Assembly (NCBI GenBank): GCA_016789405.1
Contig: JAEUPQ010000023.1
Coordinates: forward strand, 59,301-123,300
DNA: 64,000 bases
Direction: 5' to 3'
Origin: Lysobacteraceae bacterium
Lineage (GTDB): Bacteria > Pseudomonadota > Gammaproteobacteria > Xanthomonadales > Xanthomonadaceae
The notes under the pieces are model-generated. The model was not told where the DNA came from. It ran no database searches and worked only from the letters and a program-made list of their open reading frames with translations. Shown here piece by piece: positions 48,307-60,517 of the stretch. Position numbers and translations under genes: made by a program. Position 1 is the stretch's first letter; each line of letters opens with the position of its first letter.

Positions 48307-49253
48307 TCGACCAGACGCAGGCGCAGTTCCTTGGGCAACGCGAACACCATGTCTTCGGGTTCGCCGTCCAGCTCACGCAGGCCGCCGGCACCCAGTTCGC
48401 GCAGTCGGGCGATCACGCCCTGCACCAGCACGTCCGGCGCGGACGCGCCTGCCGTGACGCCGATGTGGCGCCGGCCTTCCACCCAGCGCGGGTCGATCTC
48501 GTCCGCACCGTCGATCAGGTAGGCCTCGACGCCCTCGCGCTCGGCCAGCTCGCGCAGGCGGTTGGAATTCGAGCTGTTCGGCGAACCCACCACCAGCACC
48601 AGGTCGCAATGCTCGGCCAGTTCGCGCACGGCATCCTGGCGGTTCTGGGTGGCATAGCAGATGTCGTCGTTGCGCGGGCCGAGCATCTTCGGGAATTTCG
48701 TGCGCAGGACTTCGATGATGCCGCGGGTATCGTCCACCGAGAGCGTGGTCTGCGTGGTGTAGGCCAGGTTCTCGGGCTGGCCCACCACGAGGCGTTCGAC
48801 GTCGTCGATGTCCTCGACCAGGTAGATGCAGCCGACGCCGGCCTCGGCCTGCCACTGGCCCATCGTGCCTTCCACCTCCGGGTGGCCGGCGTGGCCGACC
48901 AGGATCACGTCGCGACCGGCACGGCAATGGCGCGCCACTTCGAGATGGACCTTGGTCACCAGCGGGCAGGTCGCATCGAACACCTTCAGCCCGCGGCGCT
49001 CCGCTTCGGTGCGCACGGCCTGGGAGACGCCGTGGGCGCTGAAGATGACCGTGGCGTTGTCCGGCACTTCGTCCAGTTCCTCGACGAAGATCGCACCGCG
49101 CTGGCGCAGGTCTTCGACGACGAAACGGTTGTGCACCACTTCGTGGCGCACGTAGATCGGCGCGCCCAGGGTTTCGATGGCGCGCTTGACGATCTCGATC
49201 GCGCGGTCGACACCGGCGCAGAAACCGCGCGGGTTGGCGAGGATGATGTCCAT
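48303..49253 (-). CDS. ispH: 4-hydroxy-3-methylbut-2-enyl diphosphate reductase
   Basis: The last enzyme of the MEP isoprenoid pathway, making IPP and DMAPP with an iron-sulfur cluster. In 316 residues the three conserved cluster cysteines appear in [23 protein letters not shown] and [12 protein letters not shown]. The histidine motifs ([24 protein letters not shown]) and [13 protein letters not shown] are present. It is the last gene of ribF-ileS-lspA-ispH, 5 bases after lspA, as in many gammaproteobacteria. Confidence 0.97.
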   Translation of the reverse strand: MDIILANPRGFCAGVDRAIEIVKRAIETLGAPIYVRHEVVHNRFVVEDLRQRGAIFVEELDEVPDNATVIFSAHGVSQAVRTEAERRGLKVFDATCPLVTKVHLEVARHCRAGRDVILVGHAGHPEVEGTMGQWQAEAGVGCIYLVEDIDDVERLVVGQPENLAYTTQTTLSVDDTRGIIEVLRTKFPKMLGPRNDDICYATQNRQDAVRELAEHCDLVLVVGSPNSSNSNRLRELAEREGVEAYLIDGADEIDPRWVEGRRHIGVTAGASAPDVLVQGVIARLRELGAGGLRELDGEPEDMVFALPKELRLRLVD

Positions 49254-49258
49254 GGGGA

Positions 49259-49777
49259 TCAGTCTGCCTTCTTCGACGCCGGGGATGGATGCTTGCCGAA
49301 GACGCCGAACGCCACCAGCGCGACAGCGCCGCAGACGATCGCCGAGTCGGCGATGTTGAACGACGGGTAGTAGTAGGCGTCCTTCCAGTGCCACTGGATG
49401 AAGTCGACCACGTGGCCGTGCATGAAGCGATCGATCAGGTTGCCCAGCGCGCCGCCGATCACCAGCGAGAACGGCAGCGCGTTGCGCCAGTCGCCGCGCG
49501 CGGTGCGCGACAGCCAGAACGCCAGCACGCTGCTGATGCCGATCGCCAGCACCGCGAAGAAATACTTCTGCCAGCCGCCGGCATCGGCGAGGAAGCTGAA
49601 GGCCGCGCCGGTGTTGTAGCTGCGGTACCAGTTCCAGATGCCGTCGATCACGACCACTGGCTGGTACTCGGGCAGGCTGGTCAGCACCCAGTGCTTCGAC
49701 CACTGGTCGAGGCCGATGACGAGCACCGACACCAGCAGCCAGACCAGGGCGTTGGGCTTGGGGGATGCAGTGGACAT
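49259..49777 (-). CDS. lspA: lipoprotein signal peptidase (signal peptidase II)
   Basis: A 172-residue inner-membrane aspartyl protease with four helices that cleaves prolipoprotein signal peptides. The conserved blocks are [38 protein letters not shown] (first catalytic Asp) and FNIADSAI (second catalytic Asp). The ATG shares one base with the ileS stop (TGATG), indicating coupling. Its product would process the TssJ and OmpA-family lipoproteins of this window. Confidence 0.96.
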   Translation of the reverse strand: MSTASPKPNALVWLLVSVLVIGLDQWSKHWVLTSLPEYQPVVVIDGIWNWYRSYNTGAAFSFLADAGGWQKYFFAVLAIGISSVLAFWLSRTARGDWRNALPFSLVIGGALGNLIDRFMHGHVVDFIQWHWKDAYYYPSFNIADSAIVCGAVALVAFGVFGKHPSPASKKAD

Positions 49778-52638
49778 CAGAAGAACAGCCTCGTCTCGCC
49801 CGGACCTTCGACATTGCTCACGCAGCGGCCGCAGATCTCGGGATGGTCGGGATGGCTGCCGACATCGTCGCGGTGGTGCCAGCAGCGGATGCACTTGGGC
49901 TTGGCGCTGACACGCGGAGCGATCTCGAATTCCCTTGCACGCAGGTCATCATCTACTGCAACGATCACATCACCAGTGATGAAATAAAAACGCAATTCGT
50001 CGGCAAGCGGCGACAACCACGCGAACTCCTCGGCGTTGCAGGCGATGGCGATCTCGGCATCCAGTGCCGCGCCGATCTCGCCGCTGGCGCGCATCGGCTC
50101 CAGCACCTTCGACACCTGCTCCCGCAGCGCCAGCAGGCGTTCGAAACGCTCGCCGTTCAATGCGGCATCCGCAGGCAGCGGCGCCAGGCAGTCGTACCAG
50201 GTCGCGAACAGCACGTGCCCTTCGCGCTTGCCGGGCAGGAAGCCCCACATTTCCTCTGCCGTGAACGTCAGGATCGGCGCGATCCAGCGTGCGAAGGCTT
50301 CGGCGATGCGGAACATCGCGCTCTGCGCGCTGCGGCGACCGCGCGCGTCTTCGCGCATCGTGTACAGGCGGTCCTTGGTGACGTCGAGATACAGTGCACC
50401 GAGGTCGACGCTGCAGAAGTTGATCACCGCCTGCACCACTTCCGGGAAATCGTAGTTGCGATAGGCGTTCGCGATCTCGTGCTGCAAGGCATCGGCGCGA
50501 TGCACCGCCCAGCGATCCAGCGCCAGCATGTCCTCGTGCGCGAGCAGGTCGCGCGCCGGATCGAAGCCGTGCAGGTTGCCGAGCAGGAAACGCGCGGTGT
50601 TGCGGATGCGGCGGTAGACATCGCCACTGCGCTTGAGGATGGTGTCGGAGACCGACATCTCGTTGCGGTAGTCCGCCGACGCGATCCACAGGCGCAGCAC
50701 GTCCGCGCCCATCTGGTCGATCACCTTCTGCGGCTCGACGATGTTGCCCAGCGACTTCGACATCTTGCGGCCGCTTTCGTCGACCGTGAAGCCGTGCGTC
50801 AGCACCTGCCGGTACGGCGCCTTGCCATCCATCGCCACGCCGGTGAGCAGCGAGCTCTGGAACCAGCCGCGATGCTGGTCGGAACCTTCCAGGTACATGT
50901 CGGCCGGCTTGCGCAGGCCGTCCTGCGGACGCTGGCCGAGCACGCAGTCATGGGTGACGCCGGAGTCGAACCAGACGTCGAGGATGTCGGTGACCTTGTC
51001 GTAATCCTTCGCTTCCTCGCCGAGCAGCTCGGCGGCATCGAGCGCGTACCACGCATCCGCGCCGGCCTGCTCCACGCGCTCGGCGACCTGGCGCATCAGC
51101 GACGGCGAGTTCGGATGCGGCAGTCCGGTTTCGCGATGGATGAACAGCGCGATCGGCACGCCCCAGGTGCGCTGGCGCGAGATCGTCCAGTCCGGGCGAC
51201 CATCGACCATGCCGGCGATGCGCGCCTGGCCCCAGTCGGGGAACCACTCGACCTGCTTGATCGCGTCCAGCGCGTCGGTGCGCAGGTTGGCCTGGCTCAT
51301 CGAGATGAACCATTGCGGCGTCGCGCGGAACGCGACCGGCGTCTTGTGGCGCCAGCAGTGCGGGTAGCTGTGGTCCAGTTCGAAGAAGGCGAGCAGCGCG
51401 CCGATGCCGCTCAACGCTTCGACGATGACGCCGTTCGCCTTCCAGATGTGCAGGCCGGCCAGCGCCGTATCGCCCAGGGGTGGTGTCGACGGCAGGTACA
51501 CGCCGCGGCCATCGACCGGGTTCATCTGCGCGGCCGTGTACTTCGCGACCAGGCCGTACTTCAGGCCGACCGCATAGTCTTCCTGGCCGTGGCCCGGCGC
51601 GGTGTGGACCGAACCCGTACCGTCCTCGGCGCTGACGTGGTCGCCGAGGATCAGCGGGATGTCGCGTTCGGCGTAGAAGGGATGCGCGAGCACGAGGTTT
51701 TCGAGCGCGGCACCGAGCGCGCGGCCCAGCACTTCAGGCTCCTCGATGCCGTAGCGCTTCAGCGCCTTCGGCACCAGGCCCTCGGCCAGGACCAGCAGGC
51801 AACGCTTGCCGTCGCGCGCCGGGCCTTCGACCAGCGCGTATTCGAGATCGGGGCCGATGCTCACCGCCAGCGAGGCCGGCAGCGTCCACGGCGTGGTGGT
51901 CCAGATCGGCACCGCCACTTCGACATCCGCATCGATGACCACGCCGAACTTCGCCGCCAGCGCCTGCGGATCGCGCGCGGCATAGGCCACGTCGACCGCC
52001 GGCGACTTCTTGTTTTCGTACTCGATCTCGGCTTCCGCCAGCGACGAACCGCAATCGAAGCACCAGTGCACCGGCTTCGCGCCACGCGCGAGGTGTCCGC
52101 GTTCGACGATCTTCGCCAGCGCGCGCACCATGTCCGCTTCGAAACGGAAATCCATCGTGCGATACGGGTTGTCCCAGTCGCCGAGCACGCCGAGGCGCTT
52201 GAAGTCCTTGCGTTGCAGGTCGATCTGCTCCGCGGCGTATTCGCGGCAACGCTTGCGGAATTCCGCCGCGTCGATCTTGTCGCCGACCTTGCCGAACTTC
52301 TTTTCGACCTGCAGTTCGATCGGCAGGCCGTGGCAGTCCCAACCGGGCACGTAGGGTGCATCGAAGCCCGCCATCAGCTTCGACTTCACCACGATGTCCT
52401 TCAGCACCTTGTTGACCGCATGGCCGATGTGGATCTGGCCATTCGCATACGGCGGACCGTCATGCAGGATGAAGGTCGGACGACCCTCGGCATGCTTGCG
52501 CACCTGCGCGTAGAGGTTCTCGTCCTCCCAGCGCTTGAGCGCGACGGGCTCGCGCTTGGGCAGGTCGCCGCGCATCGGGAAGTCCGTCGCGGGCAGGTGG
52601 ATGGTGGTCTTGTAGCGTTGGCTGTCCTGGTCGCTCAC
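49777..52638 (-). CDS. ileS: isoleucyl-tRNA synthetase
   Basis: A 953-residue class I aminoacyl-tRNA synthetase. The HIGH motif stands at about residues 70-73 ([10 protein letters not shown]), preceded by HDGPPYANG. The editing domain contains [11 protein letters not shown], and KMSKS occurs in [12 protein letters not shown]. The C-terminal zinc site has [12 protein letters not shown] and [10 protein letters not shown]. The ATG overlaps the ribF stop by 4 bases. Confidence 0.97.
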   Translation of the reverse strand: MSDQDSQRYKTTIHLPATDFPMRGDLPKREPVALKRWEDENLYAQVRKHAEGRPTFILHDGPPYANGQIHIGHAVNKVLKDIVVKSKLMAGFDAPYVPGWDCHGLPIELQVEKKFGKVGDKIDAAEFRKRCREYAAEQIDLQRKDFKRLGVLGDWDNPYRTMDFRFEADMVRALAKIVERGHLARGAKPVHWCFDCGSSLAEAEIEYENKKSPAVDVAYAARDPQALAAKFGVVIDADVEVAVPIWTTTPWTLPASLAVSIGPDLEYALVEGPARDGKRCLLVLAEGLVPKALKRYGIEEPEVLGRALGAALENLVLAHPFYAERDIPLILGDHVSAEDGTGSVHTAPGHGQEDYAVGLKYGLVAKYTAAQMNPVDGRGVYLPSTPPLGDTALAGLHIWKANGVIVEALSGIGALLAFFELDHSYPHCWRHKTPVAFRATPQWFISMSQANLRTDALDAIKQVEWFPDWGQARIAGMVDGRPDWTISRQRTWGVPIALFIHRETGLPHPNSPSLMRQVAERVEQAGADAWYALDAAELLGEEAKDYDKVTDILDVWFDSGVTHDCVLGQRPQDGLRKPADMYLEGSDQHRGWFQSSLLTGVAMDGKAPYRQVLTHGFTVDESGRKMSKSLGNIVEPQKVIDQMGADVLRLWIASADYRNEMSVSDTILKRSGDVYRRIRNTARFLLGNLHGFDPARDLLAHEDMLALDRWAVHRADALQHEIANAYRNYDFPEVVQAVINFCSVDLGALYLDVTKDRLYTMREDARGRRSAQSAMFRIAEAFARWIAPILTFTAEEMWGFLPGKREGHVLFATWYDCLAPLPADAALNGERFERLLALREQVSKVLEPMRASGEIGAALDAEIAIACNAEEFAWLSPLADELRFYFITGDVIVAVDDDLRAREFEIAPRVSAKPKCIRCWHHRDDVGSHPDHPEICGRCVSNVEGPGETRLFF

Positions 52639-53633
52639 GCGCGGGCTCGCTCTGTCGAATGCAATGAAAGTGTGTCAGGGCCCGGGGCGTCGGCGTTCGA
52701 TGCGGGCGGGCTCGAAAGGATCGCCCTCGCCTGCTCTGCATCGCGATTCATCTGCGCGACGAGACTGGGGAGATCCGGGAATTTTTCCTCGTCGCGCAGG
52801 TGCGCGACGAATTCCACTTCGACATGACGACCGTACAGGTCGCCCTGGAAATCGAAGAGATGGGCTTCCAGCAGCGGCTCGACGCCACCGACGGTCGGCC
52901 GCGTGCCGAAGCTGGACACCGACGGCCACGGATGCGTGGCGACGCCGTGCACCCAGGTCGCATAGATGCCGCGCAGCGCGGGCGTCTTCGGGAAACGCAG
53001 GTTCGCCGTCGGGAAGCCGAGCGTGCGACCAAGTTGCTGTCCGCGGACCACGCGTCCGCCGATGGCATAGGGACGACCGAGCAATCGCGCCGCCGTAGCG
53101 AAGTCGCCCGATTGCAGCGCGGCGCGGATGCGGGTGCTCGAGACCGGCGCATCGTCGACGAGCACCGGTTCGATGGTCATGGCGTCGAATCCCGCATCGC
53201 CACCGAGCCGCTGCAGCAGACCCAGATCACCCGCGCGGCCGCGACCGAAGCGGAAATCGGGACCGACCCAGACTTCGCGCGCCGACAACCGCTCGACGAG
53301 CTGGCGCTGGACGAAGTCCTCGGCCGACACCGCGGCCAGCGCGGCGCCGAAACGCAGCAGCCCGACCTTGTCGATGCCCAGGTCCCGTAGTCCCGACAAT
53401 TTGGCGCGCGGCAGCTGCAGGCGTGGCGGCTTGCCCTCTCGAGCGAAGAATTCGCGCGGCAGCGGCTCGAAACTCAGCGCGACGGCCGGCACGCCGAGCG
53501 CGCGGGCGCGCTCGACCGCACGGCGGATCAGCGCGCGATGGCCCAGGTGAAGGCCGTCGAAGGCGCCGATGCACACCACGCTGCCGTCCGGGCACAGCGG
53601 CCCGCCGTCGAGATCGCGGAAAAGTTCGGTCAT
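52635..53633 (-). CDS. ribF: bifunctional riboflavin kinase / FAD synthetase
   Basis: A 332-residue enzyme producing FMN and FAD. The N-terminal nucleotidyltransferase has [17 protein letters not shown] and [16 protein letters not shown] and [10 protein letters not shown]. The C-terminal kinase has [13 protein letters not shown] and GIYATWV. It is the first gene of the ileS-lspA-ispH unit. A GC-rich hairpin lies in its leader. Confidence 0.95.
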   Translation of the reverse strand: MTELFRDLDGGPLCPDGSVVCIGAFDGLHLGHRALIRRAVERARALGVPAVALSFEPLPREFFAREGKPPRLQLPRAKLSGLRDLGIDKVGLLRFGAALAAVSAEDFVQRQLVERLSAREVWVGPDFRFGRGRAGDLGLLQRLGGDAGFDAMTIEPVLVDDAPVSSTRIRAALQSGDFATAARLLGRPYAIGGRVVRGQQLGRTLGFPTANLRFPKTPALRGIYATWVHGVATHPWPSVSSFGTRPTVGGVEPLLEAHLFDFQGDLYGRHVEVEFVAHLRDEEKFPDLPSLVAQMNRDAEQARAILSSPPASNADAPGPDTLSLHSTERARA

Positions 53634-53646
53634 CGGGTCGGAGGAA

Positions 53647-53669
53647 GCCCCGGCGTGTACGGCCGGGGC
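53647..53669 (-). promoter_or_regulatory. hairpin in the ribF leader
   Basis: GCCCCGGC and GCCGGGGC form a perfect 8-bp stem with a 7-base loop, 14 bases upstream of the ribF start. A -10-like TATACT (53691-53696 on the minus strand) lies further upstream with no clear -35. It is not the conserved FMN riboswitch fold as far as I can see. Confidence 0.4.
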
Positions 53670-53746
53670 GATGCAACAAAAGGATTCCGGAGTATAGCGG
53701 CAGCGTTCGCCGAGGACCTCCGTGGCGGCGACCGCATTGCGATCAC

Positions 53747-55363
53747 TCAGTGTTTCAGGTCGCGCGGCCGCAAGCCCATGGCGATCAGGGCGACGCCGTA
53801 AGCCGCGGCACCGGCCGCGACCGCCGCCAGCAGCCACAGGGTCCGGTGCCAGAGATCCAGCGCCGTCCAGTCACCGACCCGCCAGGAAATGCCCAGCACC
53901 ACTGCCGTCATGGCCAGGCAGGCCACGCCGATCCTCAGCAGGTGCCGGCCCCAGCCGGGCTGCGGCTTCAGCAAGCCGTCGCGGCGCAGGTACCGCCACA
54001 GCAGCCAGGCGTTGAAGATGCCGGCCAGGCCGGTCGCCAGGGCGATGCCGCCATGGGCGCCGTCGATGTCGTTCAGCCACAGCGGCAGCGTGAAGGCGAT
54101 GGTCAGGCCCACGTTGATGAACACCGTCCAGATCGCGGCCTTCATCGGCGTCTTCGTGTCCTGCCGGGCGTAGAACGCTGGCGACAGCACCTTGCTCAGC
54201 ATGAAGGCCGGCACGCCCAGGCTCATCGCGCTGAGGCTCAGCGCCGCCATCCGGGTGTCGTGGGCCGTGAACTTGCCGCCCTGGTACACGACGGCGGTCA
54301 GCGGCTCGGCGAGCAGCAGCAGCCCAAGCCCCGCCGGCACGCCGGCCAGCAGGGCAAGGCGCAGGCCCCAGTCCAGCGCCGCCGAATAGCCTTCGGCATC
54401 GGTGGCGGCATGGCGACGCGAGAGGTGCGGCAGGATCACCGTGCCGATGGCCACGCCGAACAGGCCCAGCGGGAATTCGATCAGCCGGTCCGACAGGTAC
54501 AGCCAGGTCTGGCTGCCGGTGACCAGCACCGACGCGAAGATCGTGCCGACCAGCAGGTTCAGCTGCGCGACCGACGACGAGAACAGTGTCGGGATCATCA
54601 GTTTCGCCACGCGGCGCACATCGGGATGGCCGAACCCGGGCCGGAAGGTCGGCCGCAGGCCCAGCCGGCCCAGTGCCGGCCACAGCACCACGAGCTGCAG
54701 GATGCCGGCGATCAGCACGCCCCAGGCCAGCGCCTTGGCCGGCTCGGCGAATCGCGGGGCCAGCCAGACCATCGCCGCGATCATCACCAGGTTGTGCAGG
54801 ACCGGCGTGACCGCAGGCAGGGCGAACTTGCCGAAGCTGTTCAGCACCGAGGCCACCAGTGCCATCATCGAAATGAACAGCAGGTACGGGAACGTGATCC
54901 GCAGCATATCGACGATCAGGCCGAACTTTTCGGGCTCGTCGACCGCGCCGGGCGCGAACAGGCTCGCGATCACCGGCGCGGCCAGCATGCCGATGCCCGA
55001 GACCACGAAGACCACCGAGAACAGGGCCCCGGCCATCCGGTCGACGAACTCCTTCAGCGCCACCTGGTCGCCCCGCTCGCGCAGTTCGTTCAGCACCGGC
55101 ACGAAGGCCATCTGCATCGAGCCCTCGGCGAAGATCCGGCGCAGGTAGTTCGGGATCCGGTAGGCGATGACGAAGGCGTCCATCGCCACCGAGCTGCCGA
55201 ACAGGCGCGACTGCAGGGCATCGCGGGCGAAGCCCGCGATCCGCGAAAGCAGGGTCATCGCGCTGAACACCGAGGTCGAGCGCAACAGACCAGCCTTGGC
55301 CGGTGGCTTCGCAGCGCCCTGGGTACCGTCGCCCTGCCCCTTCTGGTTGTCCGAGGCGCTCAT
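53747..55363 (-). CDS. murJ: lipid II flippase MurJ (MviN)
   Basis: A 538-residue MOP-superfamily protein with about 14 hydrophobic helices that flips lipid II for peptidoglycan synthesis. The signature N-terminus is LLRSTSVFSAMTLLSRIAGFARD, followed by AYRIPNYLRRIFAEGSMQMAFVPVLNE. Later helices (GVPAFMLSKVLSPAFYARQDTKTPMK) also match MurJ. It is transcribed away from rpsT; ribF follows 113 bases downstream. Confidence 0.96.
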   Translation of the reverse strand: MSASDNQKGQGDGTQGAAKPPAKAGLLRSTSVFSAMTLLSRIAGFARDALQSRLFGSSVAMDAFVIAYRIPNYLRRIFAEGSMQMAFVPVLNELRERGDQVALKEFVDRMAGALFSVVFVVSGIGMLAAPVIASLFAPGAVDEPEKFGLIVDMLRITFPYLLFISMMALVASVLNSFGKFALPAVTPVLHNLVMIAAMVWLAPRFAEPAKALAWGVLIAGILQLVVLWPALGRLGLRPTFRPGFGHPDVRRVAKLMIPTLFSSSVAQLNLLVGTIFASVLVTGSQTWLYLSDRLIEFPLGLFGVAIGTVILPHLSRRHAATDAEGYSAALDWGLRLALLAGVPAGLGLLLLAEPLTAVVYQGGKFTAHDTRMAALSLSAMSLGVPAFMLSKVLSPAFYARQDTKTPMKAAIWTVFINVGLTIAFTLPLWLNDIDGAHGGIALATGLAGIFNAWLLWRYLRRDGLLKPQPGWGRHLLRIGVACLAMTAVVLGISWRVGDWTALDLWHRTLWLLAAVAAGAAAYGVALIAMGLRPRDLKH

Positions 55364-55387
55364 TTCATCGCCCCGGTGCCGCACCGG

Positions 55388-55416
55388 TTGACCCAACCCA
55401 CTGAATCGCCCATAAT
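55388..55416 (+). promoter_or_regulatory. sigma-70 promoter for rpsT
   Basis: TTGACC, 17 bases, CATAAT. It stands about 118 bases upstream of the rpsT start and overlaps the 5' untranslated region of the divergent murJ gene. Confidence 0.75.
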
Positions 55417-55533
55417 TTTCTGTCTCACTGTCCGCATAGCGGCGGTCTGTCCTCTTTCCTCAAGCGATCTGGCGGAGTTTTTCCGCCCGACCTCAACCGT
55501 AAACCCCAGATTCGTTAACCCCAGGATTCCATC

Positions 55534-55806
55534 GTGGCCAACATCAAGTCCGCCAAGAAGCGCGCCAAGCAGACCGTCGTGCGCAACGCGCGCAACACCG
55601 CCCAGCGCTCCCAGCTCCGCACCGCCGTCAAGAAGGTCCTCAAGGCCATCGACTCGAACGACGCCGCTGGCGCCGAAGCCGCTTTCGCCGTCGCCCAGCC
55701 GATCCTGGATCGCTTCAGCTCGCGCGGCCTGATCCACAAGAACAAGGCCGCCCGTCACAAGAGCCGCCTGACCGCACGCATCAAGGCCCTCAAGGCCGTC
55801 GGCTGA
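55534..55806 (+). CDS. rpsT: 30S ribosomal protein S20
   Basis: A 90-residue, highly basic, helical protein. It begins [18 protein letters not shown] and ends [21 protein letters not shown], both typical of S20, which binds 16S rRNA. It stands alone and opposite to murJ, its usual neighbour in gammaproteobacteria. A strong terminator follows. Confidence 0.98.
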   Translation: MANIKSAKKRAKQTVVRNARNTAQRSQLRTAVKKVLKAIDSNDAAGAEAAFAVAQPILDRFSSRGLIHKNKAARHKSRLTARIKALKAVG

Positions 55807-55828
55807 TCCAGCGCCACGCGCGGTACGC

Positions 55829-55857
55829 AAAAACCCGGCCTCGGCCGGGTTTTTTGT
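55829..55857 (+). terminator. rho-independent terminator of rpsT
   Basis: AAACCCGGCC-TC-GGCCGGGTTT followed by TTTTG: a GC-rich stem with a T-run, 23 bases beyond the rpsT stop. Confidence 0.92.
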
Positions 55858-55895
55858 TGGCTCGACCCAGGCGCCGAGCATGGCAGCGCTGCCGT

Positions 55896-55955
55896 GGAGC
55901 AGAGTTTGCTCCCCTGCAGGAGGCACCGGGAATGCGAAGCGGAGCAGGCTCCGCT
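55896..55955. repeat. pair of palindromes resembling a REP-type element
   Basis: Two perfect hairpins, GGAGCA/TGCTCC (55896-55912) and AGCGGAGC/GCTCCGCT (55938-55955), share the GGAGC core and lie 25 bases apart. They sit in the gap between convergent rpsT and obgE. Such paired palindromes are typical of repetitive extragenic palindromes in xanthomonads. Confidence 0.45.
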
Positions 55956-55969
55956 CTACACGCATCGAA

Positions 55970-57166
<1,197 letters not shown>

Positions 57167-57171
57167 CTACA

Positions 57172-57198
57172 AACGAAAAGCCCCGCCGAAGCGGGGCC
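57172..57198 (-). terminator. terminator after rpmA
   Basis: On the minus strand GGCCCCGC-TTCG-GCGGGGC is followed by TTTTCGTTTG. It lies 22 bases after the rpmA stop and separates the ribosomal genes from obgE. Confidence 0.85.
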
Positions 57199-57219
57199 TC
57201 TCGCGCGATGCGGCATCGA

Positions 57220-57471
57220 TCAGACGATGCTGACGGTGCGGCGCTTCTTGGCGCCCTTCACCGAGAACTCGACCTTGCCGTCGACCAGCGCGAACAGCGT
57301 GTGGTCGCGGCCGAGGCCGACGCCCGGACCCGGATGGAACTGGGTGCCGCGCTGACGGACGATGATGTTGCCGGCTTCGACGGCCTGGCCGCCGAACAGC
57401 TTCACGCCGAGGTATTTCGGGTTGGAGTCGCGGCCGTTGCGCGAGGAACCTACGCCCTTTTTATGTGCCAT
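57220..57471 (-). CDS. rpmA: 50S ribosomal protein L27
   Basis: An 83-residue basic protein starting [24 protein letters not shown], with the [19 protein letters not shown] motif of L27. Its N-terminus reaches the peptidyl transferase centre. It starts 12 bases after rplU and has its own terminator. Confidence 0.98.
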   Translation of the reverse strand: MAHKKGVGSSRNGRDSNPKYLGVKLFGGQAVEAGNIIVRQRGTQFHPGPGVGLGRDHTLFALVDGKVEFSVKGAKKRRTVSIV

Positions 57472-57483
57472 GGCTGCTTCTCC

Positions 57484-57801
57484 TTACTTGTTGCCACCGG
57501 CGATGCCGGTGATCTGGATTTCGGTGTAGTGCTGCCGGTGGCCCATCTGCTTGCGATGGTGCTTGCGGCGGCGGAACTTGACGATGCGGATCTTGTCGGC
57601 GCGGCCGTGGCCGAGCACCTTGGCGGTGACGGTGGCGCCCTTCAGTGCGTCGCCGAGGGTCACGCCCTCGCCGTCGCCCAGCATCAGCACGTTGTCGAAT
57701 TTGATCTCGCTGCCGGCGTCGGCTTCGAGCAGCTCGACGCGAAGCGTCTCGCCTTGCATCACGCGGTATTGCTTACCGCCGGTGACCAGAACTGCGTACA
57801 T
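57484..57801 (-). CDS. rplU: 50S ribosomal protein L21
   Basis: A 105-residue protein beginning [14 protein letters not shown] and containing [22 protein letters not shown], the RNA-binding C-terminal block of L21. The start at 57801 is preceded by AGAGGAAT. A sigma-70 promoter lies about 100 bases upstream. Confidence 0.98.
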   Translation of the reverse strand: MYAVLVTGGKQYRVMQGETLRVELLEADAGSEIKFDNVLMLGDGEGVTLGDALKGATVTAKVLGHGRADKIRIVKFRRRKHHRKQMGHRQHYTEIQITGIAGGNK

Positions 57802-58415
57802 GTACGGGATTCCTCTGTAGTTATTGGGTGTCGCTGTATCGGTGTCGCTGGGTACTGCTGGTGACGCGAAACCGCCCCTGCGGGCGGAAAGAAGCGGAAT
57901 TCTAGCGACCGAGTCCACTGCCCGCAAGGTTTGCCCTGCCTCGGGCCGTTGAAGGCACTTGCGGAGGGCGCCCGGACCGGCTTAGCCTCGATCACATTCG
58001 TCAGCGTATGTTCATGCGGCCGGAGGGTCCGGCCGCCCCGGAGACAAGGGGGAGTCCCCGGGAAGACAAAAGGCCGGTCGGTCCGACGGCAAGCACATGG
58101 AGTCCGTGTTCGATGTTCCAGCGCAGTCGTCCTTCCCGCATCCGCAGCGCCTGCTTGCAGGCGTGCCACCTGCCCTCGCATCCGCTTGCCGGCGTGTTCC
58201 ATCCGCCGGCTGCCGCCGACCCCTGACCCATCCTGCATTTTTCCGCCCGTCGTCGCGCATCCGCCGACGGCGTGCGGCGTCGCGTGTCCGGGGCCGCGGC
58301 CGTGGCCCGGGATGCGCATCCCCCAGGGTGATCCGTCGCATCCGACACGCCGGATGGCCCATCCCGTGCGGCCAGGACTCAGGCCGCCTCTCATGCACCA
58401 AGGAGCTGATGCACC
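57802..58415. other. divergent intergenic region between rplU and the subtilase gene
   Basis: 614 bases. The left part holds the rplU promoter (57899-57927) and its leader. The right part should hold the protease promoter, but no clear -35/-10 pair is seen. Open frames in both directions have no protein-like composition. Confidence 0.5.
57899..57927 (-). promoter_or_regulatory. sigma-70 promoter for rplU-rpmA
   Basis: Read leftward: TTGCGG, 17 bases, TAGAAT. It lies about 98 bases upstream of the rplU start, leaving room for an L21-type leader. Confidence 0.7.
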
Positions 58416-60479
58416 ATGATCCGACTCAAACCCTCACATGCGTTCCGACTGACCGCACTGGCCGTGGCCATCGCGGCTGTGGCCGCGCCGATCGCCTGGT
58501 CGGGCAGTCGCGCACCGGTGGTCGACAGGACCGCGGCCCAGAGCCGCGCGTCCGCGCCGCAGGAAGAACGCCATGACCGCTTCATCGTCACCTGGCGCGA
58601 AGGCACGCGCGCCGGCACCTCCGATCTCCGGGTCCGCTATGCCGACAAGGCAAATCGCCTTGGCATGGGCATCCAGGGCCTGCGCACACTGTCGACCGGC
58701 GCCGACGTGATCAGGACCGACCGCAAGCTGGACCTGGCCGAAAGCAAGCAGCTGATGGCCGAACTGCTGAAGGATCCGAACATCCTCGCGGTCGAAGCCG
58801 ACGTGCGGATGAAGCCGCTGTTCACCCCCAACGATCCGCTCTACGCCCAGCAGTGGCACTACAAGGCCGGCGCCGGGGGCGCCAACCTCGAACCCGCCTG
58901 GGACATCACCCGCGGCGCCGGCATCGTGGTCGGCGTGATCGATACGGGCATCACTCCGCACAGTGATTTCGCGGGTCAGCTCGTCCCGGGCTACGACTTC
59001 ATCGGCGACATCGACACCGCGATCGACGGCGATGGCCGCGACGCGGATCCGAACGACCCGGGCGACTGGCACGACGGCGAATGCAACATCTTCGGCATCT
59101 CCGAGGACAGCAGCTGGCACGGCACCCACGTCGCCGGCACGGTGGCGGCGCTGACCGACAACGGCGTCGGCGGCGCGGGCGTGGCGCCGGGCGCCAAGAT
59201 CCTGCCGATCCGCGCACTGGGCAAGTGCGGCGGCTTCCTGTCCGACATCGTCGACGGCATCACCTGGGGCTCCGGCGGCACGGTCGCCGGGGTTCCGGCC
59301 AATGCCAACCCTGCGGAAGTGCTCAACCTCAGCTTGGGTGGCAGCGGTGCGTGCAGCGTGGCCTTCCAGACCGCCATCGACGGCGCAGTGGGCCGCGGCA
59401 CCACGGTGGTCGTCGCGGCCGGCAATTCCGGCGGTGACGCAGCCAGCCAGCAGCCGGCGAGCTGCAACAACGTGATCGCAGTGTCTGCGGTGGGCCCGAC
59501 CGGCACGCTGGCCAGCTATTCCAGCTTCGGCCCGGTGGTCGACATCGCTGCGCCCGGTGGCAGCGGCGCGGCGCCCGCGACGGACAACGTGCTGTCGACC
59601 TTGAACCTGGGCCTGACCGTCCAGGGCTCGGAAGGCTACGGCTGGTACGCCGGCACATCGATGGCGTCGCCGCACGTGGCCGGCATCGCGGCGCTGATCC
59701 AGTCCGCGTCGACCACGCCGAAAACGCCGGCGCAGGTGAAGAAGATCCTCGAGAACACCGCCTACGCCAATGGCGGCTTCCCGGGCGGCTGTTCCTACGA
59801 CAAGCCCTGCGGCACCGGCATCGTCGATGCCACCGCCGCGGTGCGTGTCGCGAATGGCACCGATCCGCTGCCGTCGGATCCGCCGCCGCCGCCCCCGCCG
59901 CCGCCGGCCACCGAGCTGTTCAACGGCGTCACCGTGAGCAACATCAGCGTCGGCGCGAATGGCGAGCTGAAGTACCAGCTGGTGGTGCCCAACGGCGCCA
60001 GCAACCTGCTGTTCGCGATGTACGGCGGCACCGGCGACGCCGACGTCTACGTGCGCTACGGCGCGCCGCCGACCAACAGCACGTTCGACTGCCGTCCGTT
60101 CAGCTTCGGCAACAACGAGAACTGCTTCTTCCCGGCACCGCGTGCCGGCGTCTGGTACGTGACGATCAAGGGCTTCAGCGCCGCGACCGGGGTCTCGCTG
60201 TACCCGAGCTTCGTCGACGCCAACTACCCGTACAAGCAGGCGGCCACGGTCGAACAGCTGACCAACCACCGCACGCGGGTCACGCTGACCTGGCAGCACG
60301 GCAAGAAGCAGGTCGACATCTACCGCAACGGGTTGATCTACAACTCGCGCCGCAACACCTACACGTTCACGGACAACTTCCGGATCGTCGGCAGCGGCAC
60401 GATGACCTACAAGATCTGCAACCAGGGCACCAGCGAGTGCTCCGACGAAGTGTCGGTGGATTACGTCTCGAAGAAGTAA
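58416..60479 (+). CDS. secreted subtilisin-like serine protease (S8) with PPC domain
   Basis: A 687-residue extracellular protease. A signal peptide (about 1-30) is followed by an I9-like propeptide (RFIVTWREG to about residue 135). The S8 domain has catalytic Asp176 (VIDTGI), His235 (HGTHVAG) and Ser415 (GTSMASPHVAG). A proline-rich linker (about 487-497) leads to a pre-peptidase C-terminal domain (about 500-600) and a final fibronectin-like segment (TVEQLTNHRTRVTLTW onward). Such proteases are abundant in Lysobacter and Xanthomonas for prey or plant polymer digestion. Confidence 0.95.
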   Translation: MIRLKPSHAFRLTALAVAIAAVAAPIAWSGSRAPVVDRTAAQSRASAPQEERHDRFIVTWREGTRAGTSDLRVRYADKANRLGMGIQGLRTLSTGADVIRTDRKLDLAESKQLMAELLKDPNILAVEADVRMKPLFTPNDPLYAQQWHYKAGAGGANLEPAWDITRGAGIVVGVIDTGITPHSDFAGQLVPGYDFIGDIDTAIDGDGRDADPNDPGDWHDGECNIFGISEDSSWHGTHVAGTVAALTDNGVGGAGVAPGAKILPIRALGKCGGFLSDIVDGITWGSGGTVAGVPANANPAEVLNLSLGGSGACSVAFQTAIDGAVGRGTTVVVAAGNSGGDAASQQPASCNNVIAVSAVGPTGTLASYSSFGPVVDIAAPGGSGAAPATDNVLSTLNLGLTVQGSEGYGWYAGTSMASPHVAGIAALIQSASTTPKTPAQVKKILENTAYANGGFPGGCSYDKPCGTGIVDATAAVRVANGTDPLPSDPPPPPPPPPATELFNGVTVSNISVGANGELKYQLVVPNGASNLLFAMYGGTGDADVYVRYGAPPTNSTFDCRPFSFGNNENCFFPAPRAGVWYVTIKGFSAATGVSLYPSFVDANYPYKQAATVEQLTNHRTRVTLTWQHGKKQVDIYRNGLIYNSRRNTYTFTDNFRIVGSGTMTYKICNQGTSECSDEVSVDYVSKK

Positions 60480-60517
60480 GCGTCGACACCGCACCATCCG
60501 CGACGATCGTCGCAACG

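Noticed and set aside
47872..48522. A plus-strand open frame spanning the tRNA-Thr gene
   Set aside because: It contains the well-known spurious translation of an antisense tRNA (KQESNLRPTHYECAALPTELFRR); the tRNA explains the sequence.
59069..59090. TGGCACG sequence on the plus strand as a possible sigma-54 site
   Set aside because: It lies inside the subtilase coding region and has no TTGC at the required spacing.
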